Of a stretch of 39,939 nucleotides of DNA, positions 23,369 through 32,500 are shown piece after piece; positions within the stretch are counted from its first letter, which is position 1, and each line of letters starts with the position of its first letter. A program made the translations under genes and the position numbers. Source of the DNA: a virus. The stretch spans positions 1 to 39,939 of IMG/VR virus record IMGVR_UViG_3300035698_010463. One strand, 5' to 3'. The notes under the pieces were generated by a model. That model was not told where the DNA came from. It worked only from the letters and a program-made list of their open reading frames with translations, and did no database searches.

Positions 23369-23914
23369 ATGGATTCACCGGAGAATTTTAATTCAACAAT
23401 GAATCCTCGCATCACGAGTATCATAATAGGTACTCGTGATTGTGAGGAAATCAAGCTTTACCCGTTGTCTTTGGGGCAACAGATGGATTTGGAAGAACTT
23501 ATTCAGCAGTTTTTATCAGAATACTTTGGAGCAAACCCTGACGGAGGAGATACAGTAGGAATGCTCTCTTTTGTGCTGGGGTTTATTAAAGATAATATTT
23601 TTAAAATACTGGGCTACATTACAGATTTTGAAGGAGATGAACTTACCAAAAAAATAAAGAGTATGGATAATTATCAGTTAACCCAAATAATAGGAAAAAT
23701 TTTGGAAGTTAATTATACGGATCCGTATGAAAAAAACTTAAAAAGCCTCCCTCTAGTGAAAAAACTATTTCAATTGGGGAGGCAGTTTGTATCTTTATCG
23801 GAAGATTCCCTCAGTACAGAATCGACGATGTCTACAGAAAATCTTTCAAAGACGGCGGACTTACTCTCGGACAGTTTAAACTCCTCTTTACTAAAGCCCA
23901 GGAGGACGACCTAG
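23369..23914 (+). CDS. Tail assembly chaperone G, 181 aa (zero-frame product)
   Basis: This is the first product of the frameshifted chaperone pair that helps assemble the tape measure with the tube. The helical N-terminal part (residues 1-123) carries typical content: LYPLSLGQQMDLEEL and NYQLTQIIGKILEVNYTDPY. After the slippery site at 23731-23737 the zero-frame sequence becomes a low-complexity Ser/Thr-rich stretch (SEDSLSTESTMSTE), consistent with a frame not under normal constraint. The start has AAGGAG and a CAACTCTTTAAGGAG leader. The frameshifted longer product is listed separately. Confidence 0.75.
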   Translation: MDSPENFNSTMNPRITSIIIGTRDCEEIKLYPLSLGQQMDLEELIQQFLSEYFGANPDGGDTVGMLSFVLGFIKDNIFKILGYITDFEGDELTKKIKSMDNYQLTQIIGKILEVNYTDPYEKNLKSLPLVKKLFQLGRQFVSLSEDSLSTESTMSTENLSKTADLLSDSLNSSLLKPRRTT

Positions 23915-24138
23915 AAAAAATGAAATTTGATGCAGGCCTTCAAGGGGTTGATTTAGAAAAAGTTATAAAAGAAAATCAAGGTCAGCAAACTATTAAAACA
24001 AAAGGCGGAAAAGAAATGACAGTAGGAAAAGAATTCATGTTTGCACCAGAGGAGGAATATGAACATCTCACTCAAGAAGAAAGAGTGGAGCTTACTAAGA
24101 AGATGATGGGGATGCATAAGAAAGCATTCGGAGGTTAA
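23369..24138 (+). CDS. Tail assembly chaperone GT, about 256 aa by -1 frameshift
   Basis: The first 123 codons are read in the G frame; at A AAA AAC (23731-23737) ribosomes slip back one base. They then read 133 further residues to 24138: a coherent protein (SIGEAVCIFIGRFPQYRIDDVYRKSF, TLGQFKLLFTKAQEDDLEK as separate segments) ending in KKAFGG. The T-frame is closed by TGA at 23728-23730 and open from 23731 on, so the frame begins exactly at the slippery site. The 72-aa frame starting at 23920 is only the tail of this product. This is the standard way siphophages make the G/GT pair. Confidence 0.8.
23405..23447 (+). other. Strong RNA hairpin in the chaperone gene
   Basis: ATCACGAGTA (23411-23420) pairs perfectly with TACTCGTGAT (23431-23440) around a 10-nt loop. 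Six further pairs, 23405-23410 with 23442-23447 (one G-U), extend it after a one-nt bulge (T23441), giving 16 pairs. It lies about 40-80 nt into the coding sequence, where it could slow translation or mark RNA processing. No T-run follows. Confidence 0.7.
23731..23783 (+). promoter_or_regulatory. Programmed -1 frameshift signal
   Basis: The slippery heptamer A AAA AAC (23731-23737) is in the correct register for the G frame. A 7-nt spacer is followed by a 7-bp stem, GCCTCCC (23745-23751) with GGGAGGC (23777-23783), around a 25-nt loop. The T frame first opens at the heptamer. Confidence 0.8.
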
Positions 24139-24140
24139 AA

Positions 24141-27100
24141 ATGCCAGCTAGTAATTCAGAACAGTTAATACTTGCCACTCTATTTACAGGAAAAGTAGAT
24201 AAGAGATTTGTAACTATTGTAAGAGAGCTTAAGATTTTATTGAACGGTTTAAATAAAGTTCTTAATAAAGCTCAAAAAGCAGGAGACAATGCGGCCAGGG
24301 GTATAGGAAGGACAAATGCTCAAGCTCGTAAAGGTAAAGCAGATATGTCTGCCTATCAACGAGCTGTAGTAGGTGTAGGTACAGCATTTAGAAGATACTT
24401 ATCCACCCAAGTAGTTAGTCGTTCTATTATGTATTTAAGTATGGCTTTAAGAGCAGGAGTATATGAAGTATTTGCGTACGATCAGGCTCTTCATAATTTA
24501 CAAGCTATTACTGGAGCTACTGATAGAGAAATAGAGGCTATGGGAGATACTATTCAGGATGTAGCTACCCGCACTAAATTTTCTACTAGTGAAATTGGAC
24601 AGGGTATGGTATTACTTGCTCAGTCAGGTTTTGATGCTAGTGAATCTATGTTGGCTATGCAGGATGTAGCAGACCTAGCTACCGGTACTCTTTCTAGTAT
24701 GTCTACTGTTTCTGATTTACTTACTACCTCTATTAGGGCATTTAATTTAGAAGCTTCTCAGTCAGGTAGAGTAGCTGATGTAATGGCTAATGCTATTAAT
24801 AAATCTAAGTTGACTGTAGATAAGTTGAGGATAGCATTCAACTTTGTAGGAGCTTCTGCTTCTCTAGCAGGTGTTAGTTTAGAAGAGACGGCCGCCAGTG
24901 CCATGGTCTTAGCTAACAATGGTATTAGAGCTTCAACCATTGGTACAGGTTTAAGGCAGGTTCTTAAAAGACTTATTGCACCTAATTTAGATCTTCGTGA
25001 AGCCTACGAGGAAGCAGGTATTAAATTAGATGAAATTAATCCTAAAACAGTAGGGTACCAAAAAGTACTATTAAATCTTGCTAAAGTATTATACGATTCA
25101 AAAAGAGATACGATAAATATGTCAAAGGCTTTTGAGCTTTTCGGATTAAGAGGAGCTCAGGCCGCTTCTATTTTAGTTAAAGAGTATGCTTCAGGTAAAT
25201 TTAACAAAGCTATTGATTTTGTGTATGAAGTAGGAACGGCCGCTCGTATGGCAAGTACACAGTTCGACGGGCTAGCTGTATCTTTGAAAAATTTTAAAGA
25301 TATCTGGGGAGTATTATGGACCACAATAAGTGAAGCAGGACTAAGGGATGTATTTGCAGGATTATTGGATACAAGTAGATTTTTACTTTCTACTTTAAAT
25401 GATCTTGGACAGACTATGGGCGGTAAAATGGTCATACAGGCGGGTCTACTTGTAGGTGCTTTAGGTGGACTTCTTGTAGTTGTTCAAAGTCTTATGTTTA
25501 TTTTTACTGCTTTACAGAGTGCTGTAGGTGCTTTAGGTATTACAGTTAGTTTAGTTAACCCAATCACTGCATTGATAGCTGTTCTAAGTGTAGTAACTGT
25601 AGGAGTATACAACTATACTACAGCTCTTAAAAATGCAGGAGATGCTCATGCTAAAGAGGCTGTTAAGCTAAAAGGTACTATCACCTCATTAGAAGTTTAT
25701 CTAAGTGCTTTGGAGAATTTGAAGGAAAAATCTAAAGATAACAAGGAAGCTAAAAAAGAGTATCTCTCTACACTTCAAAGACTTGTGGAAGAATTTCCAG
25801 AACTTACAAATAAAATAGAACTTTCTACAGATGCTCATGAAGAGAATTTAAAAATAGTTAAAGATTTAACAAGTGCTCAAACTAAAGTTAGACTTAAAGA
25901 ATTAACTGAATCTATAAATAAATATGGGAAGGCCGCACAAAGGGCCGCTCTTTGGGTAGGAATATGGAATAAGTTTAGAATAAAAGGAACCGTTACTGAC
26001 GATCAGAAAAAGAAAAGAAAAGAGGAGATTTCAGATCTTCGAAAAGAACAGGCTGAAAGAAGTAAAGCGGTAAGAGGCTGGTTAAAAGAAACAGCAGGAA
26101 AAGTTCTTATTACAGGTGGACCTCTTTCAGAAGCTACCAGAAGGATTAAAGAGACCTTAGATTCTTTAGTTTCTTCTGTTAAAAAAACAATGGAAGAGAT
26201 GTATGAAGAAGGAAAAAAGTCTGAAAAATCTTTAGATTTTTTAGCTCTACAAGCAGGAGGTCTTAAAGAAATTGCTCAATTATATTTGGATGCCTCAGCT
26301 TCATTTTTTAAAGAAACAGGGAAAGAGTTATCTTTTGATGATTGGTTAAAAAAGAATCACCCAGAATTGCTTCCTGAGAATATTACAAAATTAGGAAATT
26401 TAATATTAGAGCAAAGAAAAATAAGAGAAAAAGATGCGAAGGATGAAGCTAAGAGAAAAGCTTTAATAGCAGAGAAACCTGAGAAGAAAACAGATGTAAG
26501 ATTCGAACAGCTAATGACTGAGGCTAATACAAGACAGCAAAGAATTTTACTTAGAATGAATCGTAGAAGGAAATCTGCTCAAGCTTCTCTAAGGCAGGAC
26601 TTTGAGGCTTCTTTGGAAGGTCAAGATTTAACAGAAAAGCAGAAATCTTTAAGGTGGGAGATGTGGCTAGATAAAAGAAATGATTTAATGGTAGAACATT
26701 TATCTGATATGAAGAAATTCTTAATGGAGGATGAAATAGAGATCGTTAAAAACTCTATGAGAGAATTTAAAAATGTTTTAGCTGAGTATAAAGCTATCGA
26801 TCCTATGGAAGTTACAGGAGAAGATGATAAAAAAGTTCTCGATAAGTATACAGCTTTAAAGCAGAAAGTAGAAGCTCTTATTCAAACATGGGCAGATTGG
26901 AAAACTCTTGTAGAAACTACTCCTAAAGAAGATGCTCCAATAAATAAGCTTGCTCAGTCTTTTGATGCTATTACTATTAAGACAGATAAAGTTAAAAAAG
27001 ATGTAAAAGATATGGGCGATGGATGGAAAAACAATCTTACTGAAATAGGAGAATCTTTAGTAAGTGATATAGGCGATAATCTTACAGACATAGGAGATAA

Positions 27101-27575
27101 AACTAAAAATGTAAGACAGCAGTTTGAAGATATGGCTCGAGATATGTTGAAAGATATATCTGCTTTAATACTTAAATGGCTGATTTTTAGAGCTCTAATG
27201 GGAGTATCAGGAGGAATAGGAGGAAGTAATGTTATAAATGAATTTGCTAAAACAGGTTTATCTAATCTAGGATTTGGAGGATACAAGGTTGCAAGTAAAG
27301 GAGTAAGTTCTGTAGTTAAAGGGATCACCCCATCTACAGATTTTCTTCCTACAGTAAACTCTAGAATGGTAGCTAATCCTGCTAGCGGCCTAAATACAAG
27401 ATCTGTTAGTGAGCAGAGTAATAATAATTCTGCTCAAAATTTTAATTACTGGCAGGTAAGTGCAGTAGATGGTCCTTCTTTTTATAGGATGCTTTCAGAC
27501 AAAGGAGCCCAGCAAGTTATTATTAAGAATATAATAAATAATAAACAGCATAATGGAATGATAAGGAGAGGCTAA
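24141..27575 (+). CDS. Tape measure protein, 1144 aa
   Basis: This determines tail length and is ejected with DNA. The N-terminal region (residues about 110-400) carries the TP901/PhageMin_Tail pattern: DQALHNLQAITGATDREIE, then TKFSTSEIGQGMVLLAQSGF, then SLEETAASAMVLANNGI. Residues about 430-490 are hydrophobic membrane-segment-like stretches (GLLVGALGGLLVVVQSLMF). The rest is helical and charged, with a long coiled-coil-like middle (residues about 500-950). The length would predict a tail near 170 nm using the common ruler of about 0.15 nm per residue. It lacks Ser-Gly-Glu tripeptides entirely. Confidence 0.9.
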   Translation: MPASNSEQLILATLFTGKVDKRFVTIVRELKILLNGLNKVLNKAQKAGDNAARGIGRTNAQARKGKADMSAYQRAVVGVGTAFRRYLSTQVVSRSIMYLSMALRAGVYEVFAYDQALHNLQAITGATDREIEAMGDTIQDVATRTKFSTSEIGQGMVLLAQSGFDASESMLAMQDVADLATGTLSSMSTVSDLLTTSIRAFNLEASQSGRVADVMANAINKSKLTVDKLRIAFNFVGASASLAGVSLEETAASAMVLANNGIRASTIGTGLRQVLKRLIAPNLDLREAYEEAGIKLDEINPKTVGYQKVLLNLAKVLYDSKRDTINMSKAFELFGLRGAQAASILVKEYASGKFNKAIDFVYEVGTAARMASTQFDGLAVSLKNFKDIWGVLWTTISEAGLRDVFAGLLDTSRFLLSTLNDLGQTMGGKMVIQAGLLVGALGGLLVVVQSLMFIFTALQSAVGALGITVSLVNPITALIAVLSVVTVGVYNYTTALKNAGDAHAKEAVKLKGTITSLEVYLSALENLKEKSKDNKEAKKEYLSTLQRLVEEFPELTNKIELSTDAHEENLKIVKDLTSAQTKVRLKELTESINKYGKAAQRAALWVGIWNKFRIKGTVTDDQKKKRKEEISDLRKEQAERSKAVRGWLKETAGKVLITGGPLSEATRRIKETLDSLVSSVKKTMEEMYEEGKKSEKSLDFLALQAGGLKEIAQLYLDASASFFKETGKELSFDDWLKKNHPELLPENITKLGNLILEQRKIREKDAKDEAKRKALIAEKPEKKTDVRFEQLMTEANTRQQRILLRMNRRRKSAQASLRQDFEASLEGQDLTEKQKSLRWEMWLDKRNDLMVEHLSDMKKFLMEDEIEIVKNSMREFKNVLAEYKAIDPMEVTGEDDKKVLDKYTALKQKVEALIQTWADWKTLVETTPKEDAPINKLAQSFDAITIKTDKVKKDVKDMGDGWKNNLTEIGESLVSDIGDNLTDIGDKTKNVRQQFEDMARDMLKDISALILKWLIFRALMGVSGGIGGSNVINEFAKTGLSNLGFGGYKVASKGVSSVVKGITPSTDFLPTVNSRMVANPASGLNTRSVSEQSNNNSAQNFNYWQVSAVDGPSFYRMLSDKGAQQVIIKNIINNKQHNGMIRRG

Positions 27576-28234
27576 TGAGTAATGAAATATTTAAATGGCA
27601 ACCACAAATGGTGTCTCCGTCTTCCGATGTTTCTTTTTACACAGTAGCATCGGAATTTGAAAATGGAATGACACAAAGAGGCTTGATTTCTTCAAGAGAA
27701 CGTAATAAACTAGTATTTACATTTAAGCATGCCTTACTCACACCAGGGGAGGAGACCACTTTGAAAAATGAGATACTAGTCTTTTTTAAAGCTCGACAAG
27801 GTGCTTTCGATAATTTCTTCCTCCCTTCCTGGAAACTTGAAGCTGTTACATTGGAAGCTATCACAGTCGGAGACAATACTTTTAAACTATCTAAGGACCC
27901 TTCTTATTTAGGATTTTCCAAAACAATTTATGATGCAGGGAATTACTTATACTTTTGTAGGAAGTTTGCTCGAGGATTTGAAGTAGATGGTACTGTACAT
28001 GAAATAAATAGAATAACGGATTGGGAACAGGATGGAGATGATTGGGTAGTTACAGTAGAAGATAATTTCACCAATAGCTACCCTATTAATATATTTGTTC
28101 AGAAAGCGTATAAGGCTAATTTTGCAACTTCTACATTAAAGGGTGTGGCAGAAATACCTTATGGAATAGAGTATCAAATAGAATTTATAGAAGATCTAGC
28201 ACAAGCATATCAAACTAATTTTGGGTTAACATAA
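27575..28234 (+). CDS. Distal/minor tail protein (gpM position), 219 aa
   Basis: The gene lies directly after the tape measure, the place of lambda gpM or DUF2460-like tip proteins. The N-terminal MSNEIFKWQPQMVSPSSDV, then HALLTPGEETTL and FFKARQGAFDNFFLPSW, and a closing beta strand with GIEYQIEFIED, fit that tip family. The start overlaps the tape measure stop (TAATG), and its end overlaps the next gene. Confidence 0.65.
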   Translation: MSNEIFKWQPQMVSPSSDVSFYTVASEFENGMTQRGLISSRERNKLVFTFKHALLTPGEETTLKNEILVFFKARQGAFDNFFLPSWKLEAVTLEAITVGDNTFKLSKDPSYLGFSKTIYDAGNYLYFCRKFARGFEVDGTVHEINRITDWEQDGDDWVVTVEDNFTNSYPINIFVQKAYKANFATSTLKGVAEIPYGIEYQIEFIEDLAQAYQTNFGLT

Positions 28235-29187
28235 TGAGAGACGTACCTTTAAATTTTTTAAGCGAGAAGAATAAGCTACAATATAAGCTTATAGACTTAA
28301 TTACTATGGAAGCATCTCATGTTTATATGGCTTATGCTCAGGATGATTCTACTACTACTGAAATAGTAGTAGATGATACTGTTAAAGAGCTATTAAATGA
28401 GTCAGGGTATAATTTTATAGATTCAGGAGAAGGTTATTGCTGGACAGCATCTTTTGAAGATGGAATAAATGTAGGTGCTTTAAGACAGATTATAGATTAT
28501 GATGATACTGATGGGGTGTTTACATTATCTGTTCCTTTAGATGAAACTCCTGTAACTGACTCTGATAGAATAAGAATAGCTAAAAACATTTTCCTTACTA
28601 ATAGAAATACTCCTGTAGACTTTTACTTGCCTGACGAGTCTTATGGGGAGGATGTAGAGATAAAATATATGCCTTTCCCTATGTCAATAACGCCCATAGG
28701 AACTAATTCTAAAGGCGAAGTTATGACGTTAGACGTAGCATTGTCCAGTGTAGATAAAGTCATATCTAATGCTATTCTGTTAGCAGAAGGGTTACAATCA
28801 AACAGGGTTAACCATTTAAGGGTTTTCAGTAATACATTAGACCAGGGAAAAGAGTACTGTATGAAAGACTCCTCTTATATAGATACTGTAACTATCGATA
28901 ATACACAGATAAAATTCTCTTTAGAAAGTAAGTATAATATTGTAGATGTACAGATACCTCAAAGAATATATACAAGAGATTTTTGTGGATTTAGATTTAA
29001 GAGTGCATCTTGTGGATGGACTACAAGTGTAGGAACTTATGTTCGTAAAAATGCAGAAGGAGATACAGTTTTACACTATCCTGAATATGACCCTAATACT
29101 TGTGATCATACTTTATATGGTGCTAATGGATGCCAAGCTCATAATAATACACGGAGGTTCGGAGCATTTCCAGCTCTAGCTAAGTAA
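28234..29187 (+). CDS. gpL-like minor tail protein with Fe-S-type cysteines, 317 aa
   Basis: Four cysteines, C251, C260, C290 and C300, sit in the C-terminal domain: DFCGFRF, SASCGW, NTCDH and NGCQAHNN followed by RRFGAFP. This is the conserved cluster of the lambda gpL family, whose members bind an iron-sulfur cluster. The N-terminal part is DUF2163-like, beta-rich (residues 1-230). It follows the gpM-position gene with TAATG overlap and precedes the gpK homologue, as in lambda. Confidence 0.75.
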   Translation: MRDVPLNFLSEKNKLQYKLIDLITMEASHVYMAYAQDDSTTTEIVVDDTVKELLNESGYNFIDSGEGYCWTASFEDGINVGALRQIIDYDDTDGVFTLSVPLDETPVTDSDRIRIAKNIFLTNRNTPVDFYLPDESYGEDVEIKYMPFPMSITPIGTNSKGEVMTLDVALSSVDKVISNAILLAEGLQSNRVNHLRVFSNTLDQGKEYCMKDSSYIDTVTIDNTQIKFSLESKYNIVDVQIPQRIYTRDFCGFRFKSASCGWTTSVGTYVRKNAEGDTVLHYPEYDPNTCDHTLYGANGCQAHNNTRRFGAFPALAK

Positions 29188-29588
29188 TGAAAAAATACAA
29201 ACAATACTTAAAAATACCATTTAAACATTGTGGCCGAGATAGAGAAGGGCTAGATTGTTATGGTTTAGTGATGCTATGGTTTAAGGAACAATATGGAGTA
29301 GATCTTAAAGATTGGTGGTATGAAGAAAAATGGTCCAAGAAAGGGAATAATTACTTTTTGGATAACTATGAGGATTATAATTTTGTAAAAGTAGATACTC
29401 CTCAAAAAGATGATGTAGTTTTATTTACTATGGACATACATAGTAGTATACCAAATCATGCAAGTATCGTTGTGAAACCTCCCAATATTGCCATTAGTGC
29501 CGAGAAATGTGGAGTTGTATTGGTAGACTTAAATAGAAATATTTTAAAAAGAAGAATACAAGGATTCTATAGATTATGCCAAAACTAA
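29187..29588 (+). CDS. NlpC/P60-type tail-tip peptidase (gpK-like), 133 aa
   Basis: The catalytic Cys is C24 in GLDCYGL, followed by a catalytic His near residue 91 (NHASIVV). This is the NlpC/P60 cysteine-peptidase pattern that in phage tails can cleave peptidoglycan or process tail proteins. It lacks the N-terminal JAB/MPN domain that many gpK proteins carry. It occupies gpK's place between gpL and gpI-J. The start overlaps the gpL stop, and the end overlaps the next gene by 13 bp. Confidence 0.8.
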   Translation: MKKYKQYLKIPFKHCGRDREGLDCYGLVMLWFKEQYGVDLKDWWYEEKWSKKGNNYFLDNYEDYNFVKVDTPQKDDVVLFTMDIHSSIPNHASIVVKPPNIAISAEKCGVVLVDLNRNILKRRIQGFYRLCQN

Positions 29589-32500
29589 CATTAGTAAAAA
29601 ATCCTTTAGTATCTGAAGATAAAGTTACTTTTATAAGTAAGGATACCAAATTTATTCCTTTTATTAAAAAGTTTCTTTCAGTTAACCCTGCTTATCGTTC
29701 TCTTTTAGACTCGAGTAGTTTTATTTTAAGGGTTAATAATATAAAAATAGATGACCCTTTAAGAGCTTTAAATTTAAAACTTTCAAATTCTGACGAGCTT
29801 GTACTCTATCCTAATATTCAGCAAGCGGGTTTTTGGGCGGCCGTTTGGAATGGTATACAGGCAGGAGCAGAAATAGCTACAACTGTAGGAGCAGAAGTAG
29901 CACCTGCCGCCGGTGCAGGCGGTACTTTATCTGTACCCGGTACTTTGGGTGTGTATATAGGATACGGTGCTATAATTTTAGGGGAGTTTGCTCTTATAGC
30001 CGGTGCATCTTACGGTATAAATGCTCTGTTTGCTCCTTCTATGTCATCCCCCTCAGGTCCTACTGAAGATTCTCCTACATATGGTTGGAATATTACCCCT
30101 ACAGCTAGAGAGGGAATACCAATTTCTGTTGTATATGGGGAACATATGGTAGGAGGTAATTCTATAATTACAGCCAAAGAATACACTATTTACTCTCCTT
30201 ATAGATGGATGGATGCCGCGGAAGAATCTAGAAGAATACAGGTAACAAAGGATATTCCTTTTTGTAATCTGTTTGCTGTAGGAATGAGAAAACCTTGCAG
30301 AGGTGTAAGATTTGATTGCAGAGAAATGAGAACCCCTTTCTTATTTTTTAGTTACAGGTTTTGGACTAAAGCTGGTCAAGCTTACTTTTGGGAAGAGTTC
30401 TTCGATTACATTGAAGATGAAAAAGAAGGTCTAGCCAAGACTATAGCAAGCACGAGCGATTATAATAGGCTCACAAAAACTGTATCCACTGCTATTACTA
30501 AAAAGATACAATCTAAAGCTCAAGACTTTAATGATAAATTGGGAAGAATAATAAATGATCCTAATCAGTCTTTAAATGAAACTGATGTTAGGGCAATAAT
30601 ATATGAATTGTTTGCAGATGCTCAAGAAATAAATTATAAACGAGAAGATTTTGTTTATAATGCAGATAACCAAAATAATGCTGAAATTATAGAAGATGGT
30701 CTTTATTATGCATCTAAAAAAGCTCAGCAGGAATTAACCGATATTGTTTGGAATTGGCATGATCCTACTACTTCTGGTAAGTTTTATTCTGAAGTTTTCT
30801 ACTCAAATCCTTATGCTGATGAAAACTTAGGATCATATATTGTAGGATGTGTTTACATCAATGAAAAAGGTATGCATTATGATATTTCCGTAGATGGTGA
30901 AGATGAAACCACCCAAGAAATAAAAGCTAAGAAAATGAGCGATTATGCGGTTACTTTAGCTAAAGCATATGAACCTAGATATCAGTCAGAAGAAGATAGA
31001 ATAAGAATAATAGACGGAAATAAACATCAGCCTGATACTAGATACGAACAAAATTTACATCAGATATTAGGTTTATCTGAAGGTCCTTGTGCAGGAATAA
31101 AAGAAATATTTGTGAACGGTTCTCCTTCTGATACTGTACCAGAGTTTGGAGCAGAATTTTTTAGAGGAGATAAAGTTCAGAAATTAGATGTAGGTGATTC
31201 TGATGCTAGTACATATGATGATTATAATCATGCTAGTATTTTTCACGGAAGAAGTGAAGAATTAAAAACATTTGGCTCTTATTCAGAGTTTACTACTACT
31301 GAAAATTTTGATGTAGATAATGTTCTAATAGAAGTTCAATCTTCTATATATATGGTTTCTTCTGGAGGGCATGTCAGACCTATCCAACAGAAAGACCAAA
31401 ATTTTAAATTTGGTATACAGATAGGGTTTGAGGGTATTTCAGATTTTGGTTATTTACTAGCTACAGATACTTATCCTTCTCAAGGAGTGTTAGAAGAAGG
31501 TAGATTTCTTTATTTTGAAAATGAATTAAACGGACAATTTTCTGCCAATCCTGTAGTATCAGTATGGCCTTGTCTGCCTACAAGAGATTTCCTTTTTGAA
31601 GATGCTACTTTAGATCAAATGGAAGCTATGGCTCTTAGATTTGAAGGACAGTTACTCGGCTTATGTGCTTGGCTAGGAATAAAACCTGAAGGTATTTCAT
31701 ACAGTCATTCTCAGTATAAAAGGAGTAGTAACTATAGAGAACTTGTTTTAAACTCTATAAGGGAGTCTATGATAGATTACTTTCTTGTTCAGAAAGTTCG
31801 AATGAAAGTAAGAGTAACAAGATTAGTAGGGGCTTATGATTCTTATGATTTTAATAGATCTGGAGCTTTTGATTTTACTGTAAAAGGTTACCAAGAAGTA
31901 ACATACACAGGACAAGATTACATAGATACTGCTCTGCTTGCTATTAATGCTAAAGCTACTTCTGAATCTAGTGCCTCTGTACCGGAAATTAAATCTGTAC
32001 TTAAAGGTAAATTAGTATTAGTTCCTAAATTATTTGCAAATATTACAGGAGATTCAGAAGAAAGAGTTTACCATGAATTTGCATGGTATGATGAAGATGT
32101 TAAGAGCTATAGAAGTTATCTACATAATGGTAAGAAATGTAGATATGCCCGAAATGCTAATACTAATCAAATAGAATGGGTAGAGGAGTGGAGTAGTAAT
32201 CCTGTTTGGTGTCTGTATGATTTACTTTTAAATAGAAGATACGGTCTTGGAAATTACACAGCTCAATATAATGTTCCTGTAGATTGGTTTATAGAGGCCG
32301 CAGAATACTGTGATACTTTAGTACCTGACGGAACTGTTAGGTATGCTGAAGATACAATAAAAACTACTCTGACTGATACAGACTCTGATTTCTTTAGAAG
32401 AGGTAATCCTTACTATGATGAGAACTTAGATGGATTAGATAAAGCGGGTCAAGGTGTTTTTGGACAGCATTTGGCAGACTCCTTAAATAGATTTAATGAG

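Noticed and set aside
23920-24138. Independent 72-aa gene after the chaperone
   Set aside because: No separate ribosome binding site is evident, and the same frame is open back to the frameshift signal at 23731; it is the T portion of GT.
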